Source: Marinobacter iranensis
GTDB lineage: Bacteria > Pseudomonadota > Gammaproteobacteria > Pseudomonadales > Oleiphilaceae
Direction: 5' to 3'
Assembly: GCF_029207565.1 (NCBI RefSeq)
Contig: NZ_JANCMW010000003.1
Coordinates: 124,001 to 188,000, forward strand
Length of the DNA stretch: 64,000 nucleotides
The notes under the pieces: generated by a model
What the model was told of the DNA's origin: nothing
The model's database searches: none
The model's input: the letters and a program-made list of their open reading frames with translations, nothing else
Part shown: positions 48,996-58,425 of the stretch, piece by piece
How the letters are laid out: each line of letters begins with the position of its first letter
How positions within the stretch are numbered: position 1 is the first letter of the stretch
Translations under genes and position numbers: made by a program

Positions 48996-49928
48996 TTATC
49001 CCTTGTACAGCCGTGGGTTCATGACATCCCGCAACCAGTCACCCAACAGGTTGATGACCAGCACGAGCACCACCAGCACCAGGCCCGGGATCAGGGTGAT
49101 CCACCAGGAACCGCTCTGGATGTAGTCAAAACCGGACTTGATCAGCGAGCCCAGCGACGGCTGGGTTTCCGGCATACCAAGGCCCAGGAAGGACAGCGCC
49201 GCCTCGGAAATGATGGCGTTGGCAATCTGCACCGTGGCAATGACAAAAATCGGCGATAGCGTATTGGGCAGAATGTGGCGGAACATGATCCGGCGAGTGC
49301 CGAAGCCCATGACCCTGGCTGCCTCCACATACTCTTTCTTCTTCTCGGCCAGCACGGACGCCCGCACAGTCCGGGCAATCTGTGGCCACTCGGCGATACC
49401 GATAATGAAGATCAACATATAGATGGCAATCTCGCCGAACATCAGGTTGCCGAAACTCGCCTTGAAGACCGCACCGACAATAATGGCCACCATCAGGGTG
49501 GAAAACGACAGCTGCACATCCGCAATCCGCATCAGGATGGCATCCACCTTGCCACCGAGATAGCCGGCCATCAGGCCAAACAGGATGCCCAGCACCGCCT
49601 GCAACAGGACCGCCCCGAAGCCAATCATCAGGGATACCCGTGTGCCATAGAGGATGGTGGAAAGCAGATCCCTGCCCTGGGCATCGGTACCCAACGGGAA
49701 TGCCGGATCGGCGCCATCAAGGCCTACCGGCGGCATCTCGGAGTTCATGATATTGATCTGGGCCAGATCATAGGGATTGGCAGGCGCCAGCAGGGGCGCA
49801 AAAATCGCTGCCAGCACCATCAACAACAGCACCAGGAAGCTGATAATGGCCACTTTGTCGCGCTTGAAGCTGTACCATACGAAGGACTCGCGGAAGCGGT
49901 CCCAGCGGGAAACCGTTGCCGTTGTCAT
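48996..49928 (-). CDS. dppC: Di/oligopeptide ABC transporter permease (DppC type)
   Basis: 310 residues with about six membrane helices. It has the N-terminal OppC segment (FKRDKVAIISFLVLLLMVLA) and LGTDAQGRDLLSTILYGTR, then the EAA loop EAARVMGFGTRRIMFRHILP that docks on the ATPases. Inner membrane. ATG 49928 overlaps the dppB stop by 4 bases. Confidence 0.93.
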   Translation of the reverse strand: MTTATVSRWDRFRESFVWYSFKRDKVAIISFLVLLLMVLAAIFAPLLAPANPYDLAQINIMNSEMPPVGLDGADPAFPLGTDAQGRDLLSTILYGTRVSLMIGFGAVLLQAVLGILFGLMAGYLGGKVDAILMRIADVQLSFSTLMVAIIVGAVFKASFGNLMFGEIAIYMLIFIIGIAEWPQIARTVRASVLAEKKKEYVEAARVMGFGTRRIMFRHILPNTLSPIFVIATVQIANAIISEAALSFLGLGMPETQPSLGSLIKSGFDYIQSGSWWITLIPGLVLVVLVLVINLLGDWLRDVMNPRLYKG

Positions 49929-50974
49929 GCTTTTTTACCTGTCAGTTTAACGGTGGGATTCACCAGTCCGTAGACCAGGTCCACCACGGTGTTGGTCACC
50001 ACGAAGATCAGGCCCACCACCATCAGGTAAGCCACAATCAGCGGAATATCACTGCGGGTGATGGCCTCGAGGAACATCAACCCCAGCCCGGGCCACTGGA
50101 ATACCGTTTCGGTGAGAATGGTGTACGCCACCATGATGCCGATCTGCACGCCCCCCACGGTTATCACCGGTAGCATGGTGTTCTTCAGGGCATGCAGGAA
50201 GTTGATGCGACCGGCGCTCAGGCCCTTGGCCCGGGCGTAACGGATGTAGTCGCTCTGCAGCACTTCCATCATCTCGGCCCGGATCAGGCGGATAAACAGC
50301 GGCAGCATGATCGACGCCAGTGATACACACGGCAGCACCAGGTGCGCCAGCCCCTCACTGGTAAACAGCCCCGACTCCCAGGTGCCAAACAGGTGGACCA
50401 GATCACCTCCCCTGCCATAGGACGGCATGCCCCCGTCAGTACTGAAGAAGTCGTTAAACCACTGGCCCCAGCCGGTATCGGAGGGGAACCAATTCACTGT
50501 GACGCCGATGGAAAACAGTTGGATAAGCACGATGGCCGTCAGGAATACGGGTATGGAAATCCCCACCGTGCTGATGCCCATGAAAAACTTCGACAGCCAG
50601 GCCTGGGGCCGGATCGCCGCATAGACGCCGATCGGCACGGACAGAAACACAATGATCAGGCTGGCGCCAATCACCAGCTCCAGGGTCGCGGGCAGATGTT
50701 CGGCGATCACTTCCAGGGTGGGCTTGCTGTAGAAATAGGAGTTGCCCAAGTCCCCCTGGAGAGCGTTGCCCGCGAAGCGCAGATACTGCACCACAATCGG
50801 GTCGTTGAGCCCGAGCTCGTCCCGAAGGGCCTCCCGTTCTTCCTCGGAGACGGACATGCCCACCATCTGCTGAAGCGGGTCACCAAGGCCGTCCTGAATG
50901 GCAAAGGCGATCACGCTAATCACAAACATGACCAGAAACGCCTGGGAAATCCGCTGAACCAAAAACGCTAACAT
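49925..50974 (-). CDS. dppB: Di/oligopeptide ABC transporter permease (DppB type)
   Basis: 349 residues. An N-terminal membrane helix (RISQAFLVMFVISVIAF) is followed by a periplasmic region and about five more helices. The EAA loop is YIRYARAKGLSAGRINFLHA. A roughly 30-residue periplasmic insertion around GQWFNDFFSTDGG makes it a little longer than typical DppB. It forms the pore with DppC and follows the binding-protein gene after an 86-base gap with a hairpin. Confidence 0.92.
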   Translation of the reverse strand: MLAFLVQRISQAFLVMFVISVIAFAIQDGLGDPLQQMVGMSVSEEEREALRDELGLNDPIVVQYLRFAGNALQGDLGNSYFYSKPTLEVIAEHLPATLELVIGASLIIVFLSVPIGVYAAIRPQAWLSKFFMGISTVGISIPVFLTAIVLIQLFSIGVTVNWFPSDTGWGQWFNDFFSTDGGMPSYGRGGDLVHLFGTWESGLFTSEGLAHLVLPCVSLASIMLPLFIRLIRAEMMEVLQSDYIRYARAKGLSAGRINFLHALKNTMLPVITVGGVQIGIMVAYTILTETVFQWPGLGLMFLEAITRSDIPLIVAYLMVVGLIFVVTNTVVDLVYGLVNPTVKLTGKKA

Positions 50975-51004
50975 GAAGGTTTTACCGGCAGTGAATGATT
51001 AAAG

Positions 51005-51029
51005 CCTCTCTCCCCTTGCGGGAGAGAGG
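51005..51029 (-). other. Hairpin between binding-protein gene and dppB
   Basis: CCTCTCTCCC (51005-51014) and GGGAGAGAGG (51020-51029) form a perfect 10-bp stem with a 5-base loop. No U-tract follows on the minus strand. It is placed as in other ABC operons where a stem between the binding-protein gene and the permeases stabilises the upstream message or limits read-through (inference). Confidence 0.6.
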
Positions 51030-51060
51030 TTTGGAGAGAGGGGGAAATACTGACTCCCGC

Positions 51061-52623
51061 TTACTCGACGACCAGGTCACCCAGGTACGGGAAGTTCATG
51101 ACATTGAGCACCGGCTCAATGTTCACTTTCTTCTTCGAGGCCCAGGCCAGGTCCTGCCAGTGCAGTGGAACGAACGCGGCATCGTCATACAGGCGCTTCT
51201 CTGCCTCCTGCAGCATGGCAGCTCGCTTGTCCAGGTCCGTCTCAACGCTGGCCTTCTCCACCAGTGCGTCTACTTCCGGATTGCAGTAGTTACCGGCGTT
51301 GTACTGGCCGGCGCCACTGTCCGCATCCGGGCAGAAGGTCAGGAACTCGAAGAAGTTGGCGGAGTCCTCAGTGTCCGCGTGCCAGCCAATCATCATCATG
51401 TCGGCAGCCCGGTTGTCGTACTCTGTCCAGTATTGCGCCTTCGGCAGAGTCTTCAGGTCAACGGTGATATTGATACGCGCCAGCATGGCCGCCACCGCCT
51501 GGGCAATCTTGTCGTCGTTCACGTAGCGGTTGTTGGGCGCCATCATGGAAATAGTGAAGCCATCCTCATAGCCGGCTTCTTTCATCAGTGACTGGGCCTT
51601 TTCCACATCAAAGCGCGGAGACAATGACTCGTTGTGGCCCTGATAACCGGCCGGAGACATCTGGGCGGCCGGCGTGGCAAACCCCTTCATGATCTTGGCC
51701 GCAATGCCTTCCTGGTTGATGGAGTAGGCAATGGCCTGGCGAACCCTGGGATCCTTGAAGGCCTCCACCCGCTCCCCGTTCATGTGGAACAGGATGATGC
51801 GGGTACCACTCATGGTCACCAGGTTGGCGTTCTTGTCGCGCTTGATCCGTTCAAGGTCATTGGGCGGCACCGGTGCAATGAAGTCCACTCCGCCGGAAAG
51901 CAGAGCGGAGACCCGGGTGTTGTTCTCCTTGATCGGGGTCAGCACGATCCTGCCAACGTTACCCGGGGATTCCGTATCCCAGTAGTCATCAAAACGCTCG
52001 AACTCCACCCGTACGCCCTGCTTGCGCTCGGTGACGACGTACGGGCCGGTGCCTGACAGGTTCTCGGAGGCAAAGGAGCTGCCATGTTTGGAGATGGCGT
52101 CTTTGTCCTTGCCATCCTCGGTCTGGCCGCTGTAGAACTCGCTGTCCAGCGGGAAGATATAGGTGGCGGTGTTCAACAGCAGCGGGTATGGCTCGCTGGT
52201 CACCAGCTCGAAGGTGTAGTCATCGATGATATTGATACCGCTGAAGGGCTGGAAGATGGCCTTGAAGTCCTGGCTCCGCTTCAGGCGATTGAAGGTGAAC
52301 TTCACATCGGCCGTGGTCAGTTCGTTGCCGGAATGAAACTTCACGCCTTCGCGGAGCTTGAAGCGCATGGTGTTCTCGTCGACCCGCTCCCAACTCTCGG
52401 CCAGCCGCGGCTCGAAGCTCAGATCGCTGGTCCAGCGAACCAGTGGATCAAAGGTCATATGGGACAGCTGCAGGATCCCGCCTGAAAGCTGCTCGTGGAT
52501 ATCAAGGGTTACCGGGTCGGCGTCATACGCCATCTTCAGTTCCCTGGTCGCCTCGGCGGATAGTGCTACTGGCGCCGCAGCCAGGACCATGGAACCCAGA
52601 AATGCTGCAATCAGTTTTTTCAT
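51061..52623 (-). CDS. Peptide-binding periplasmic protein (SBP family 5)
   Basis: 520 residues. A Sec signal peptide MKKLIAAFLGSMVLAAAP ends near LSAEA. The family 5 fold follows: YDADPVTLDIHEQL, WERVDENTMRFKLREGVKFH, then VRQAIAYSINQEGIA and the C-terminal AFVPLHWQDLAW. The ATG at 52623 is preferred to 52629 by the spacing of GGAA. First gene of the importer; it delivers ligand to DppBC. The ligand is unknown, with dipeptides or short peptides favoured by the prolidase nearby. Confidence 0.9.
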   Translation of the reverse strand: MKKLIAAFLGSMVLAAAPVALSAEATRELKMAYDADPVTLDIHEQLSGGILQLSHMTFDPLVRWTSDLSFEPRLAESWERVDENTMRFKLREGVKFHSGNELTTADVKFTFNRLKRSQDFKAIFQPFSGINIIDDYTFELVTSEPYPLLLNTATYIFPLDSEFYSGQTEDGKDKDAISKHGSSFASENLSGTGPYVVTERKQGVRVEFERFDDYWDTESPGNVGRIVLTPIKENNTRVSALLSGGVDFIAPVPPNDLERIKRDKNANLVTMSGTRIILFHMNGERVEAFKDPRVRQAIAYSINQEGIAAKIMKGFATPAAQMSPAGYQGHNESLSPRFDVEKAQSLMKEAGYEDGFTISMMAPNNRYVNDDKIAQAVAAMLARINITVDLKTLPKAQYWTEYDNRAADMMMIGWHADTEDSANFFEFLTFCPDADSGAGQYNAGNYCNPEVDALVEKASVETDLDKRAAMLQEAEKRLYDDAAFVPLHWQDLAWASKKKVNIEPVLNVMNFPYLGDLVVE

Positions 52624-52790
52624 GTGCATTTTCCGTCGCTGTTTTAAGAATTTTCACGGAACATCGGTGCAAAAGGGCACCAACTGCCTGGGCAACAAGC
52701 TAGTCGCGGGAATCCCTTACAGCAATCGAAATTGCGACATGGAGCTATTCGCCAATTGAATGACCTGTTATGGGGCGAAAATCACAAGAA

Positions 52791-53513
52791 TCAGAGATGG
52801 AAGACGAGCGGCAGGAATATCGCGGTGAACACACCGGTGAGTCCCATGCCAAGGGACGCAAACGCTCCGGCGGTGTGACTGATCTCAAACGCCCGCGCAG
52901 TGCCAACGGCATGGCCATTCAGGCCCAGGGCAAAGCCCAGGATTCGTTCATCCTTTACCGGCAACAGGCGGGCAAGAAGGTCAACGAAGAGGGTGGCGAC
53001 CACGCCGGTAATCAGCAGACCACCCATCATCAGCGGCACCGAACCACCCAGCTGTTCGGTAATACCGATCGCAATAGGCGCCGTTACTGACTTGGGCGCC
53101 AGCGAAGCCAGTACCTCCGGAGTTGCCCCCAGAGACCAGGCAATCACCACGGCATAAACCGCCGCCATGGTGGCGGCAATCGGCAGGGTCACCACAATCG
53201 GGCGCCACATGGCACGAATATGGTGCATCTGTTGGTACAGGGGTACGCCGAGCGCTACCGTCGCCGGCCCCAACAGCACGGAGAACCATTGGGCGCCCTC
53301 GCGGTAATCACCATAGTCGAGCGCGAGCACTGCAATGACGCCACTGACCAGCGTCGCTGAAATCACGATCGGCGGCAGCCACACCGGCTGATTCAGCAAC
53401 CGGAACAGGCGATTGCCCGCGAAATATGCCCCCAACGTCAGAACGATCGCCAGTGCCGGGCTGGTTGAGAGCAGGTCAAGCAATTCCTGAAAGCGACCGG
53501 ACAACTCATTCAT
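52791..53513 (-). CDS. lrgB: LrgB/CidB family membrane protein
   Basis: 240 residues with about seven hydrophobic helices. Conserved segments are FSVLLGPATVALGVPLYQQ, ASLAPKSVTAPIAIGI and LGLNGHAVGTARAFE, the family hallmarks. LrgAB/CidAB systems are proposed to control murein hydrolase export or carbon overflow transport. The ATG at 53513 overlaps the lrgA end by 8 bases; an in-frame GTG at 53534 is an alternative start. Confidence 0.92.
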   Translation of the reverse strand: MNELSGRFQELLDLLSTSPALAIVLTLGAYFAGNRLFRLLNQPVWLPPIVISATLVSGVIAVLALDYGDYREGAQWFSVLLGPATVALGVPLYQQMHHIRAMWRPIVVTLPIAATMAAVYAVVIAWSLGATPEVLASLAPKSVTAPIAIGITEQLGGSVPLMMGGLLITGVVATLFVDLLARLLPVKDERILGFALGLNGHAVGTARAFEISHTAGAFASLGMGLTGVFTAIFLPLVFHL

Positions 53514-53865
53514 GGTCGCCGGCCTCCTGAGCACTAAAACGCTGCATCAGCCAGAGGGTGGTGAATACACTCAATAGGGTGCCGACCACCAACGCGATAC
53601 CTATCGCCAACCATTGCCCTGAAAACTCGTCAGCGACGAAAAAGACACCCACTACGCCCGGCATGATAAGCAACACCAGCACCGAAATCAGCGCCTGGCT
53701 GGCCCCGGCGAGGCTATCACTGATTGAGCCCCTCGCCATCAAAAGAAAGGTAAGCAGGATCATCCCGATAACACCACCACTCACCGGCAACGCCAACAGC
53801 ACCCTGAGGGCTTCACCGGCAATAAAAAACACCGTCAGAACCAGAAAACCGCGCAACATCGACAT
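53506..53865 (-). CDS. lrgA: LrgA/CidA family holin-like protein
   Basis: 119 residues with four membrane helices. Family segments are LPVSGGVIGMILLTFLL and LISVLVLLIMPGVVGVF. It is the small partner of LrgB, and the genes overlap by 8 bases. The ATG at 53865 is chosen because the long open frame upstream is not membrane-like and lies antisense to yaeQ. Confidence 0.88.
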   Translation of the reverse strand: MSMLRGFLVLTVFFIAGEALRVLLALPVSGGVIGMILLTFLLMARGSISDSLAGASQALISVLVLLIMPGVVGVFFVADEFSGQWLAIGIALVVGTLLSVFTTLWLMQRFSAQEAGDHE

Positions 53866-53937
53866 GGCTGTTGTTTCCCTGCTGGATATTTGATTTACAC
53901 TAGTGTCCCATCTGGCCACACCAACGCAGGATGCCCA

Positions 53938-54480
53938 ATGGCTCTCAAGGCAACGATATTCAAGGCGACACTGAACATCGCCGACATGGACAGGCACTAC
54001 TACGCTGACCATCACCTCACCATTGCCCGCCATCCGTCGGAGAATGACGAGCGCATGATGATACGCCTGCTGGCCTTCATACTGAATGCCAGTGACGGCC
54101 TGGAATTCACCAAGGGCATCAGCACAGACGACGAACCGGACCTGTGGAAAAAGAGTCTGAGCGACGAGATCGAACTGTGGATTGAGCTTGGCCTGCCTGA
54201 CGAAAGCCGTCTGCGCAAAGCCTGCAACCGGGCCGATCAGGTCATCCTTTACACCTACGGCGGCCGCGCCGTGCCTCTGTGGTGGGAAAAACACCAGGGC
54301 AAACTGACCCGCTTCAGCAACCTTACCATCATCAACCTGCCCCCGGAGGCCACAGAGCCGCTCGCCACCCTGGCCGAACGCGGCATGAACCTGCAGTGCA
54401 CCATCCAGGATGGAAACGTGAATATCGGCAACGAAGACACCCTCGTCAGCCTCACCCCAGAGCCCCTCTACCCTGGATAA
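53938..54480 (+). CDS. yaeQ: YaeQ family protein
   Basis: 180 residues. It starts MALKATIFKATLNIADMDRH, then HLTIARHPSENDERMMIRLLAF, the family opening, and DEPDLWKKSLSDEIELWIELG, reminiscent of a PD-(D/E)XK-type fold. Cytoplasmic. In E. coli YaeQ suppresses an rfaH hemolysin defect, but its activity is unclear. It is divergent from lrgAB. Confidence 0.93.
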   Translation: MALKATIFKATLNIADMDRHYYADHHLTIARHPSENDERMMIRLLAFILNASDGLEFTKGISTDDEPDLWKKSLSDEIELWIELGLPDESRLRKACNRADQVILYTYGGRAVPLWWEKHQGKLTRFSNLTIINLPPEATEPLATLAERGMNLQCTIQDGNVNIGNEDTLVSLTPEPLYPG

Positions 54481-54513
54481 AAAATCACCTCTCAGGGTCT
54501 ACCAGAACAATCC

Positions 54514-54533
54514 AGTTTACGTTAAGGTAAACT
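54514..54533. promoter_or_regulatory. 20-bp palindrome upstream of the oxoacid dehydrogenase operon
   Basis: AGTTTACGTTAAGGTAAACT: 7-bp arms around GTTAAG, about 120 bases before the E1 alpha start. Its shape (TTTACG..AAGGTAAA) resembles operators of MerR-type regulators such as LiuR that control branched-chain amino acid catabolism. That is from memory and is inference; no regulator gene is in the window. Confidence 0.5.
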
Positions 54534-54578
54534 TTAGCCGATGTTGACCGGAGCCGCACCAGGTTCCGTCAGTTTGGC

Positions 54579-54621
54579 TATACTCAAAAAAGCATCGACA
54601 CCCTCACAAGGGGTGTTTTGT
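54579..54621 (+). promoter_or_regulatory. -10-like box and leader hairpin of the oxoacid dehydrogenase operon
   Basis: TATACT at 54579-54584 could be a -10 box. Just after it ACACCC (54598-54603) and GGGTGT (54611-54616) form a 6-bp stem followed by TTTTG. It is terminator-like, 31 bases before the E1 alpha ATG. Confidence 0.4.
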
Positions 54622-54651
54622 TCCTCAGGCCACTACCCCAGGAAGAGGATT

Positions 54652-55836
54652 ATGACAACAACAAAATCCAAAGTTGTTTATAACCCGGTTTTTACCGACG
54701 GTGCGGAATTCCGTATTCCCACCTTCAAGCTACTGAAACAGGACGGCTCTCTCTACAAGGGCGCCAAGGCCCCTGATCTGGATAAAGAGAAAGCCCTGCG
54801 CATCTACCGCGCGATGGTTACCACCCGAATTCTCGATGAACGCATGCTTGCCGCCCAAAGGCAGGGGCGCCTGAGTTTCTATATGCAGTGCACCGGCGAG
54901 GAAGCCGCAGTCATCGGCAGTACCGCCGCACTGGACGACGCCGACATGATCATGGCGCAGTACCGTGAACAGGGCGCGCTGACCTATCGCGGCTTCACCA
55001 TTGATGAGTTCATGAACCAGCTGTTCGGCAACGAATTGGACTATGGCAAAGGTCGCCAGATGCCGGTTCACTATGGTTCCAGCAAGCTGAACTACATGAC
55101 CATCTCATCGCCCCTGGCCACGCAGATTCCCCAGGCCACCGGTTACGCCTACGGCCAGAAGCTGAAGGGCGACGGCCACTGCACCATCACCTACTTTGGC
55201 GAGGGCGCCGCTTCGGAAGGGGATTTCCACGCTGCCCTGAACATGGCCGCCGTGCATCGCGTTCCGGTTATTTTCCTTTGCCGTAACAACGGCTACGCCA
55301 TTTCCACCCCGGCCGCTGAACAGTTCGCCGCCGACGGCGTTGCGCCCAGGGCCTATGGCTACAAGATGGATGTGATCAGGGTGGACGGCAACGACATCCT
55401 CGCCGTTCATGAGGCCACCAGGGCAGCCCGCAAACTGGCGGTGGAGCACAACCGCCCGGTGTTGATTGAAACTATGACCTATCGCCTCGCCGCTCACTCT
55501 TCTTCCGACGACCCGTCCGGCTATCGCAGCAAGGACGAGGAAGCTGTGTGGCGCGAGAAGGACCCGATCCTGCGCATGCGTCTCTGGCTCGAAAGCAAGA
55601 AATGGTGGAGCGAAGACGACGAAAAGCAGCTTCAGGAAAACATGCGCCGCGAAGTGCTCGAAACCATGAAACGGGCACAGAAACGGCCACCACCGGCGCT
55701 GGACACCCTGGTCAGCGATGTCTACGACGAGGTACCGCCGGCTCTGGCGGAGCAGTTCGACAGGCTGAAGGCCCACATCCGTCGGCACCCGGACGCCTAT
55801 CCGAAGAGTGCAGAACATGCCAAGAGGGAGGCCTGA
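54652..55836 (+). CDS. bkdA1: Branched-chain 2-oxoacid dehydrogenase E1 alpha subunit
   Basis: Thiamine-pyrophosphate enzyme that decarboxylates the oxoacids of Leu, Ile and Val. 394 residues. [14 protein letters not shown] and [11 protein letters not shown] are very close to mammalian BCKDHA as remembered, more so than to the Pseudomonas putida BkdA1 type. The TPP/Mg motif is [15 protein letters not shown] ... RNNGYAIS. The segment [18 protein letters not shown] (276-293) contains Ser283, which aligns with the serine phosphorylated in the mitochondrial enzyme. AGGAAGAGG precedes the ATG. First gene of a four-gene operon. The alternative, acetoin or pyruvate dehydrogenase E1, is less likely. 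Confidence 0.9.
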   Translation: MTTTKSKVVYNPVFTDGAEFRIPTFKLLKQDGSLYKGAKAPDLDKEKALRIYRAMVTTRILDERMLAAQRQGRLSFYMQCTGEEAAVIGSTAALDDADMIMAQYREQGALTYRGFTIDEFMNQLFGNELDYGKGRQMPVHYGSSKLNYMTISSPLATQIPQATGYAYGQKLKGDGHCTITYFGEGAASEGDFHAALNMAAVHRVPVIFLCRNNGYAISTPAAEQFAADGVAPRAYGYKMDVIRVDGNDILAVHEATRAARKLAVEHNRPVLIETMTYRLAAHSSSDDPSGYRSKDEEAVWREKDPILRMRLWLESKKWWSEDDEKQLQENMRREVLETMKRAQKRPPPALDTLVSDVYDEVPPALAEQFDRLKAHIRRHPDAYPKSAEHAKREA

Positions 55837-55837
55837 C

Positions 55838-56815
55838 ATGACACAGATGAATATGCTCCAGGCCATCAACAATGCCCTCGACACCGCCATGGGCTCAGAC
55901 GAACGGGTGCTGTGCTTTGGTGAAGACGTGGGTGTTTTCGGTGGCGTTTTCCGGGCCACCAGCAATCTGCAACAGAAGTACGGCAAGGCACGCTGCTTCA
56001 ACACACCGCTGGTGGAGCAAGGTATCATCGGCTTTGCCAACGGCCTGGCCGCGCAGGGCTCCGTACCGGTGGCCGAGATACAGTTTGCCGATTACATCTT
56101 CCCGGCTTTCGACCAGATCGTGAACGAGTCGGCCAAGTTCCGCTACCGCTCCGGCAACCTGTTCAATGTGGGCGGGCTGACCATTCGCGCGCCTTACGGC
56201 GGCGGCATTGCCGGTGGGCTCTATCACTCGCAATCGCCGGAGGCCTACTTTGCCCATACCCCGGGGCTCAAGATTGTGGTGCCACGCAACCCGCACCAGG
56301 CCAAGGGTCTGCTGCTGGCGTCTATCCATGACAAGAACCCGACCCTGTTCTTCGAGCCCAAACGGCTCTACCGCGCCTCCGTGGGCGACGTACCGGATGA
56401 AGACTACCGGCTGCCGCTGGGTGAAGCCGAGGTGCTCAAGGAAGGCACGGACGTGACCGTGCTGGGCTGGGGTGCGCAAATGGAAGTGATTGAACACGCC
56501 GTCGAAATGGCGGAGAAAGAAGGCATTTCCTGTGAAGTCATCGACCTGAGAACCATTCTGCCCTGGGATGTGGAAACCGTCGCCAACTCGGTGCTCAAGA
56601 CCGGGCGCCTGGTGGTTACCCACGAAGCGCCGCTGACAGGCGGTTTTGCAGGTGAGATTGCGGCAACGATACAGGAGCGTTGCTTCCTGTACCTGGAGTC
56701 CCCGATCGCTCGGGTGACCGGGATGGACACCCCCTTCCCACTGGTGCTGGAAAAAGAGCACCTGCCCAATTCCCTGAAGGTCCATGAGGCCATCAGGTCG
56801 AGCGTGGAATTCTAG
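55838..56815 (+). CDS. bkdA2: Branched-chain 2-oxoacid dehydrogenase E1 beta subunit
   Basis: 325 residues; forms the alpha2beta2 E1 with the preceding product. It starts [67 protein letters not shown] and [16 protein letters not shown] are characteristic of branched-chain E1 beta subunits. ATG 55838 is 1 base after the E1 alpha stop. E2 follows after 26 bases. Confidence 0.93.
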   Translation: MTQMNMLQAINNALDTAMGSDERVLCFGEDVGVFGGVFRATSNLQQKYGKARCFNTPLVEQGIIGFANGLAAQGSVPVAEIQFADYIFPAFDQIVNESAKFRYRSGNLFNVGGLTIRAPYGGGIAGGLYHSQSPEAYFAHTPGLKIVVPRNPHQAKGLLLASIHDKNPTLFFEPKRLYRASVGDVPDEDYRLPLGEAEVLKEGTDVTVLGWGAQMEVIEHAVEMAEKEGISCEVIDLRTILPWDVETVANSVLKTGRLVVTHEAPLTGGFAGEIAATIQERCFLYLESPIARVTGMDTPFPLVLEKEHLPNSLKVHEAIRSSVEF

Positions 56816-56841
56816 GTTGATATCAGGACAGGAGAGCAATC

Positions 56842-58416
56842 ATGAGTGATTTTATACTGCCCGATATCGGCGAAGGTATCGTGGAGTGCGAACTGGTCAA
56901 ATGGCTGGTCAGCGAAGGGGACATCATCGAAGAAGACCAGCCGGTTGCCGAGGTGATGACCGACAAGGCACTGGTGGAAATTCCGGCACCTTACAAGGGT
57001 CGGGTGACCCGTCTGTACCATAAGGAAGGCGACATCGCGAAGGTCCACGCTCCACTGTTCGAGCTGGTTGATGAAAGTGAAACCGCTGAACAGAGCCCGG
57101 CACAGGAATCCCGGAGCCCCGAACCTGAGGAACAGCCCGTGGCGAAGGCGCAGGCCGGCAAAAACACCGGCGACGATGCCACCGAAGACTTTATCCTGCC
57201 GGACATTGGCGAAGGCATCGTTGAGTGTGAGGTGGTGGAATGGCGCGTGGCCGAAGGTGACGAGATCGAGGAAGACCAGCCGGTCGTCGACGTGATGACC
57301 GACAAGGCCATGGTGGAGATTACTGCGCCCAAGGCTGGCCGAGTCACCAAACTCTACCACCAGCAACAGGAAATGGCCCGGGTGCACTCGCCACTGTTCG
57401 CGTTCATCCCGCGCGACCGTGATGAGCCCGCCGAAGCCAAAGCTGAGACAAAGGCAGCACCGGAACCCACACCGACAACGTCAAAACCGGTCGCAACAGG
57501 CAACCGGCAGCGGACCCCCGCCAGCCCCGCCGTAAGACGGCTGGTACGGGAACACAACCTGGAATTGGCCGAGATCGCCGGTTCCGGCAAGGATGGCCGG
57601 GTACTGAAGGCCGACGTGCTCGCGCACCTCGATAAGCCTTCCACCCCTGCGCAAAGCCAGGAACAAGCCGGCGAATCCCAGCCTGCGAGCAGGCAGCCAA
57701 AGCATGAACAGGAAGTGCGGATCGAGCCAATCAAAGGCATGAAAGCCGCCATGGCCCGCAGCATGGTCACGTCGGCAACCACCATCCCCCACTTCATCTA
57801 CAGCGAAGACATTGATGTCACTGACCTGCTGAAACTGCGGGAACAGCTCAAACCGGAAGCCGAAGCCAGTGGCTCACGGCTGACACTGATGCCCTTCTTC
57901 ATGAAGGCCATGGCCCTGGCGGTTCAGGAATTCCCGGTGCTCAACAGCCGTATTAACGACGACGGCACGGAGATTCACTACCTGCCCAACTGTAATATCG
58001 GCATGGCGGTGGATGGCAAGGCCGGGCTGATGGTTCCCAACGTCAAAAGCGTTGAGAACCTGACCCTGCTGGGCATTGCCGATGAAGTGGCGCGCCTGAC
58101 CGAATCCGCCCGTTCGGGCCGGGTCAGCCAGGAAGACCTCAAAGGCGGCACCATCACCATCTCCAACATCGGCGCGCTGGGCGGCACATACGCCTCGCCT
58201 ATTATCAATGCCCCGGAAGTTGCGATTGTGGCCCTGGGCCGGACCCAGAAACTGCCGCGCTTCGACGCCAACGGCCAGGTGGTGGAACGGGCCATCATGA
58301 CCGTGAGCTGGGCGGGCGACCATCGCATCATCGATGGCGGCACCATTGCGCGCTTCTGCAATCGCTGGAAGGGCTATCTGGAATCGCCGCAATCGATGCT
58401 GTTGCATCTGGGCTGA
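56842..58416 (+). CDS. bkdB: Dihydrolipoamide acyltransferase E2 with two lipoyl domains
   Basis: Core of the complex. 524 residues. Lipoyl domain 1 is about 1-78 with Lys42 (VMTDKALVEI), lipoyl domain 2 about 115-190 with Lys155 (VMTDKAMVEI). An E1/E3-binding domain (226-263, ASPAVRRLVREHNLELAEI) and the catalytic domain follow, with His494 and Asp498 in DHRIIDG. Charged Pro/Ala/Glu linkers separate the domains. Many branched-chain E2s have one lipoyl domain, so the doubled form is notable. AGGAGAG precedes the ATG. No lpd (E3) gene follows. Confidence 0.93.
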   Translation: MSDFILPDIGEGIVECELVKWLVSEGDIIEEDQPVAEVMTDKALVEIPAPYKGRVTRLYHKEGDIAKVHAPLFELVDESETAEQSPAQESRSPEPEEQPVAKAQAGKNTGDDATEDFILPDIGEGIVECEVVEWRVAEGDEIEEDQPVVDVMTDKAMVEITAPKAGRVTKLYHQQQEMARVHSPLFAFIPRDRDEPAEAKAETKAAPEPTPTTSKPVATGNRQRTPASPAVRRLVREHNLELAEIAGSGKDGRVLKADVLAHLDKPSTPAQSQEQAGESQPASRQPKHEQEVRIEPIKGMKAAMARSMVTSATTIPHFIYSEDIDVTDLLKLREQLKPEAEASGSRLTLMPFFMKAMALAVQEFPVLNSRINDDGTEIHYLPNCNIGMAVDGKAGLMVPNVKSVENLTLLGIADEVARLTESARSGRVSQEDLKGGTITISNIGALGGTYASPIINAPEVAIVALGRTQKLPRFDANGQVVERAIMTVSWAGDHRIIDGGTIARFCNRWKGYLESPQSMLLHLG

Positions 58417-58425
58417 CGGGGCATC

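Noticed and set aside
53866..54294. N-terminal extension of LrgA to 54294
   Set aside because: The upstream frame is antisense to yaeQ and carries no membrane or signal features; the ATG at 53865 gives the normal LrgA length.
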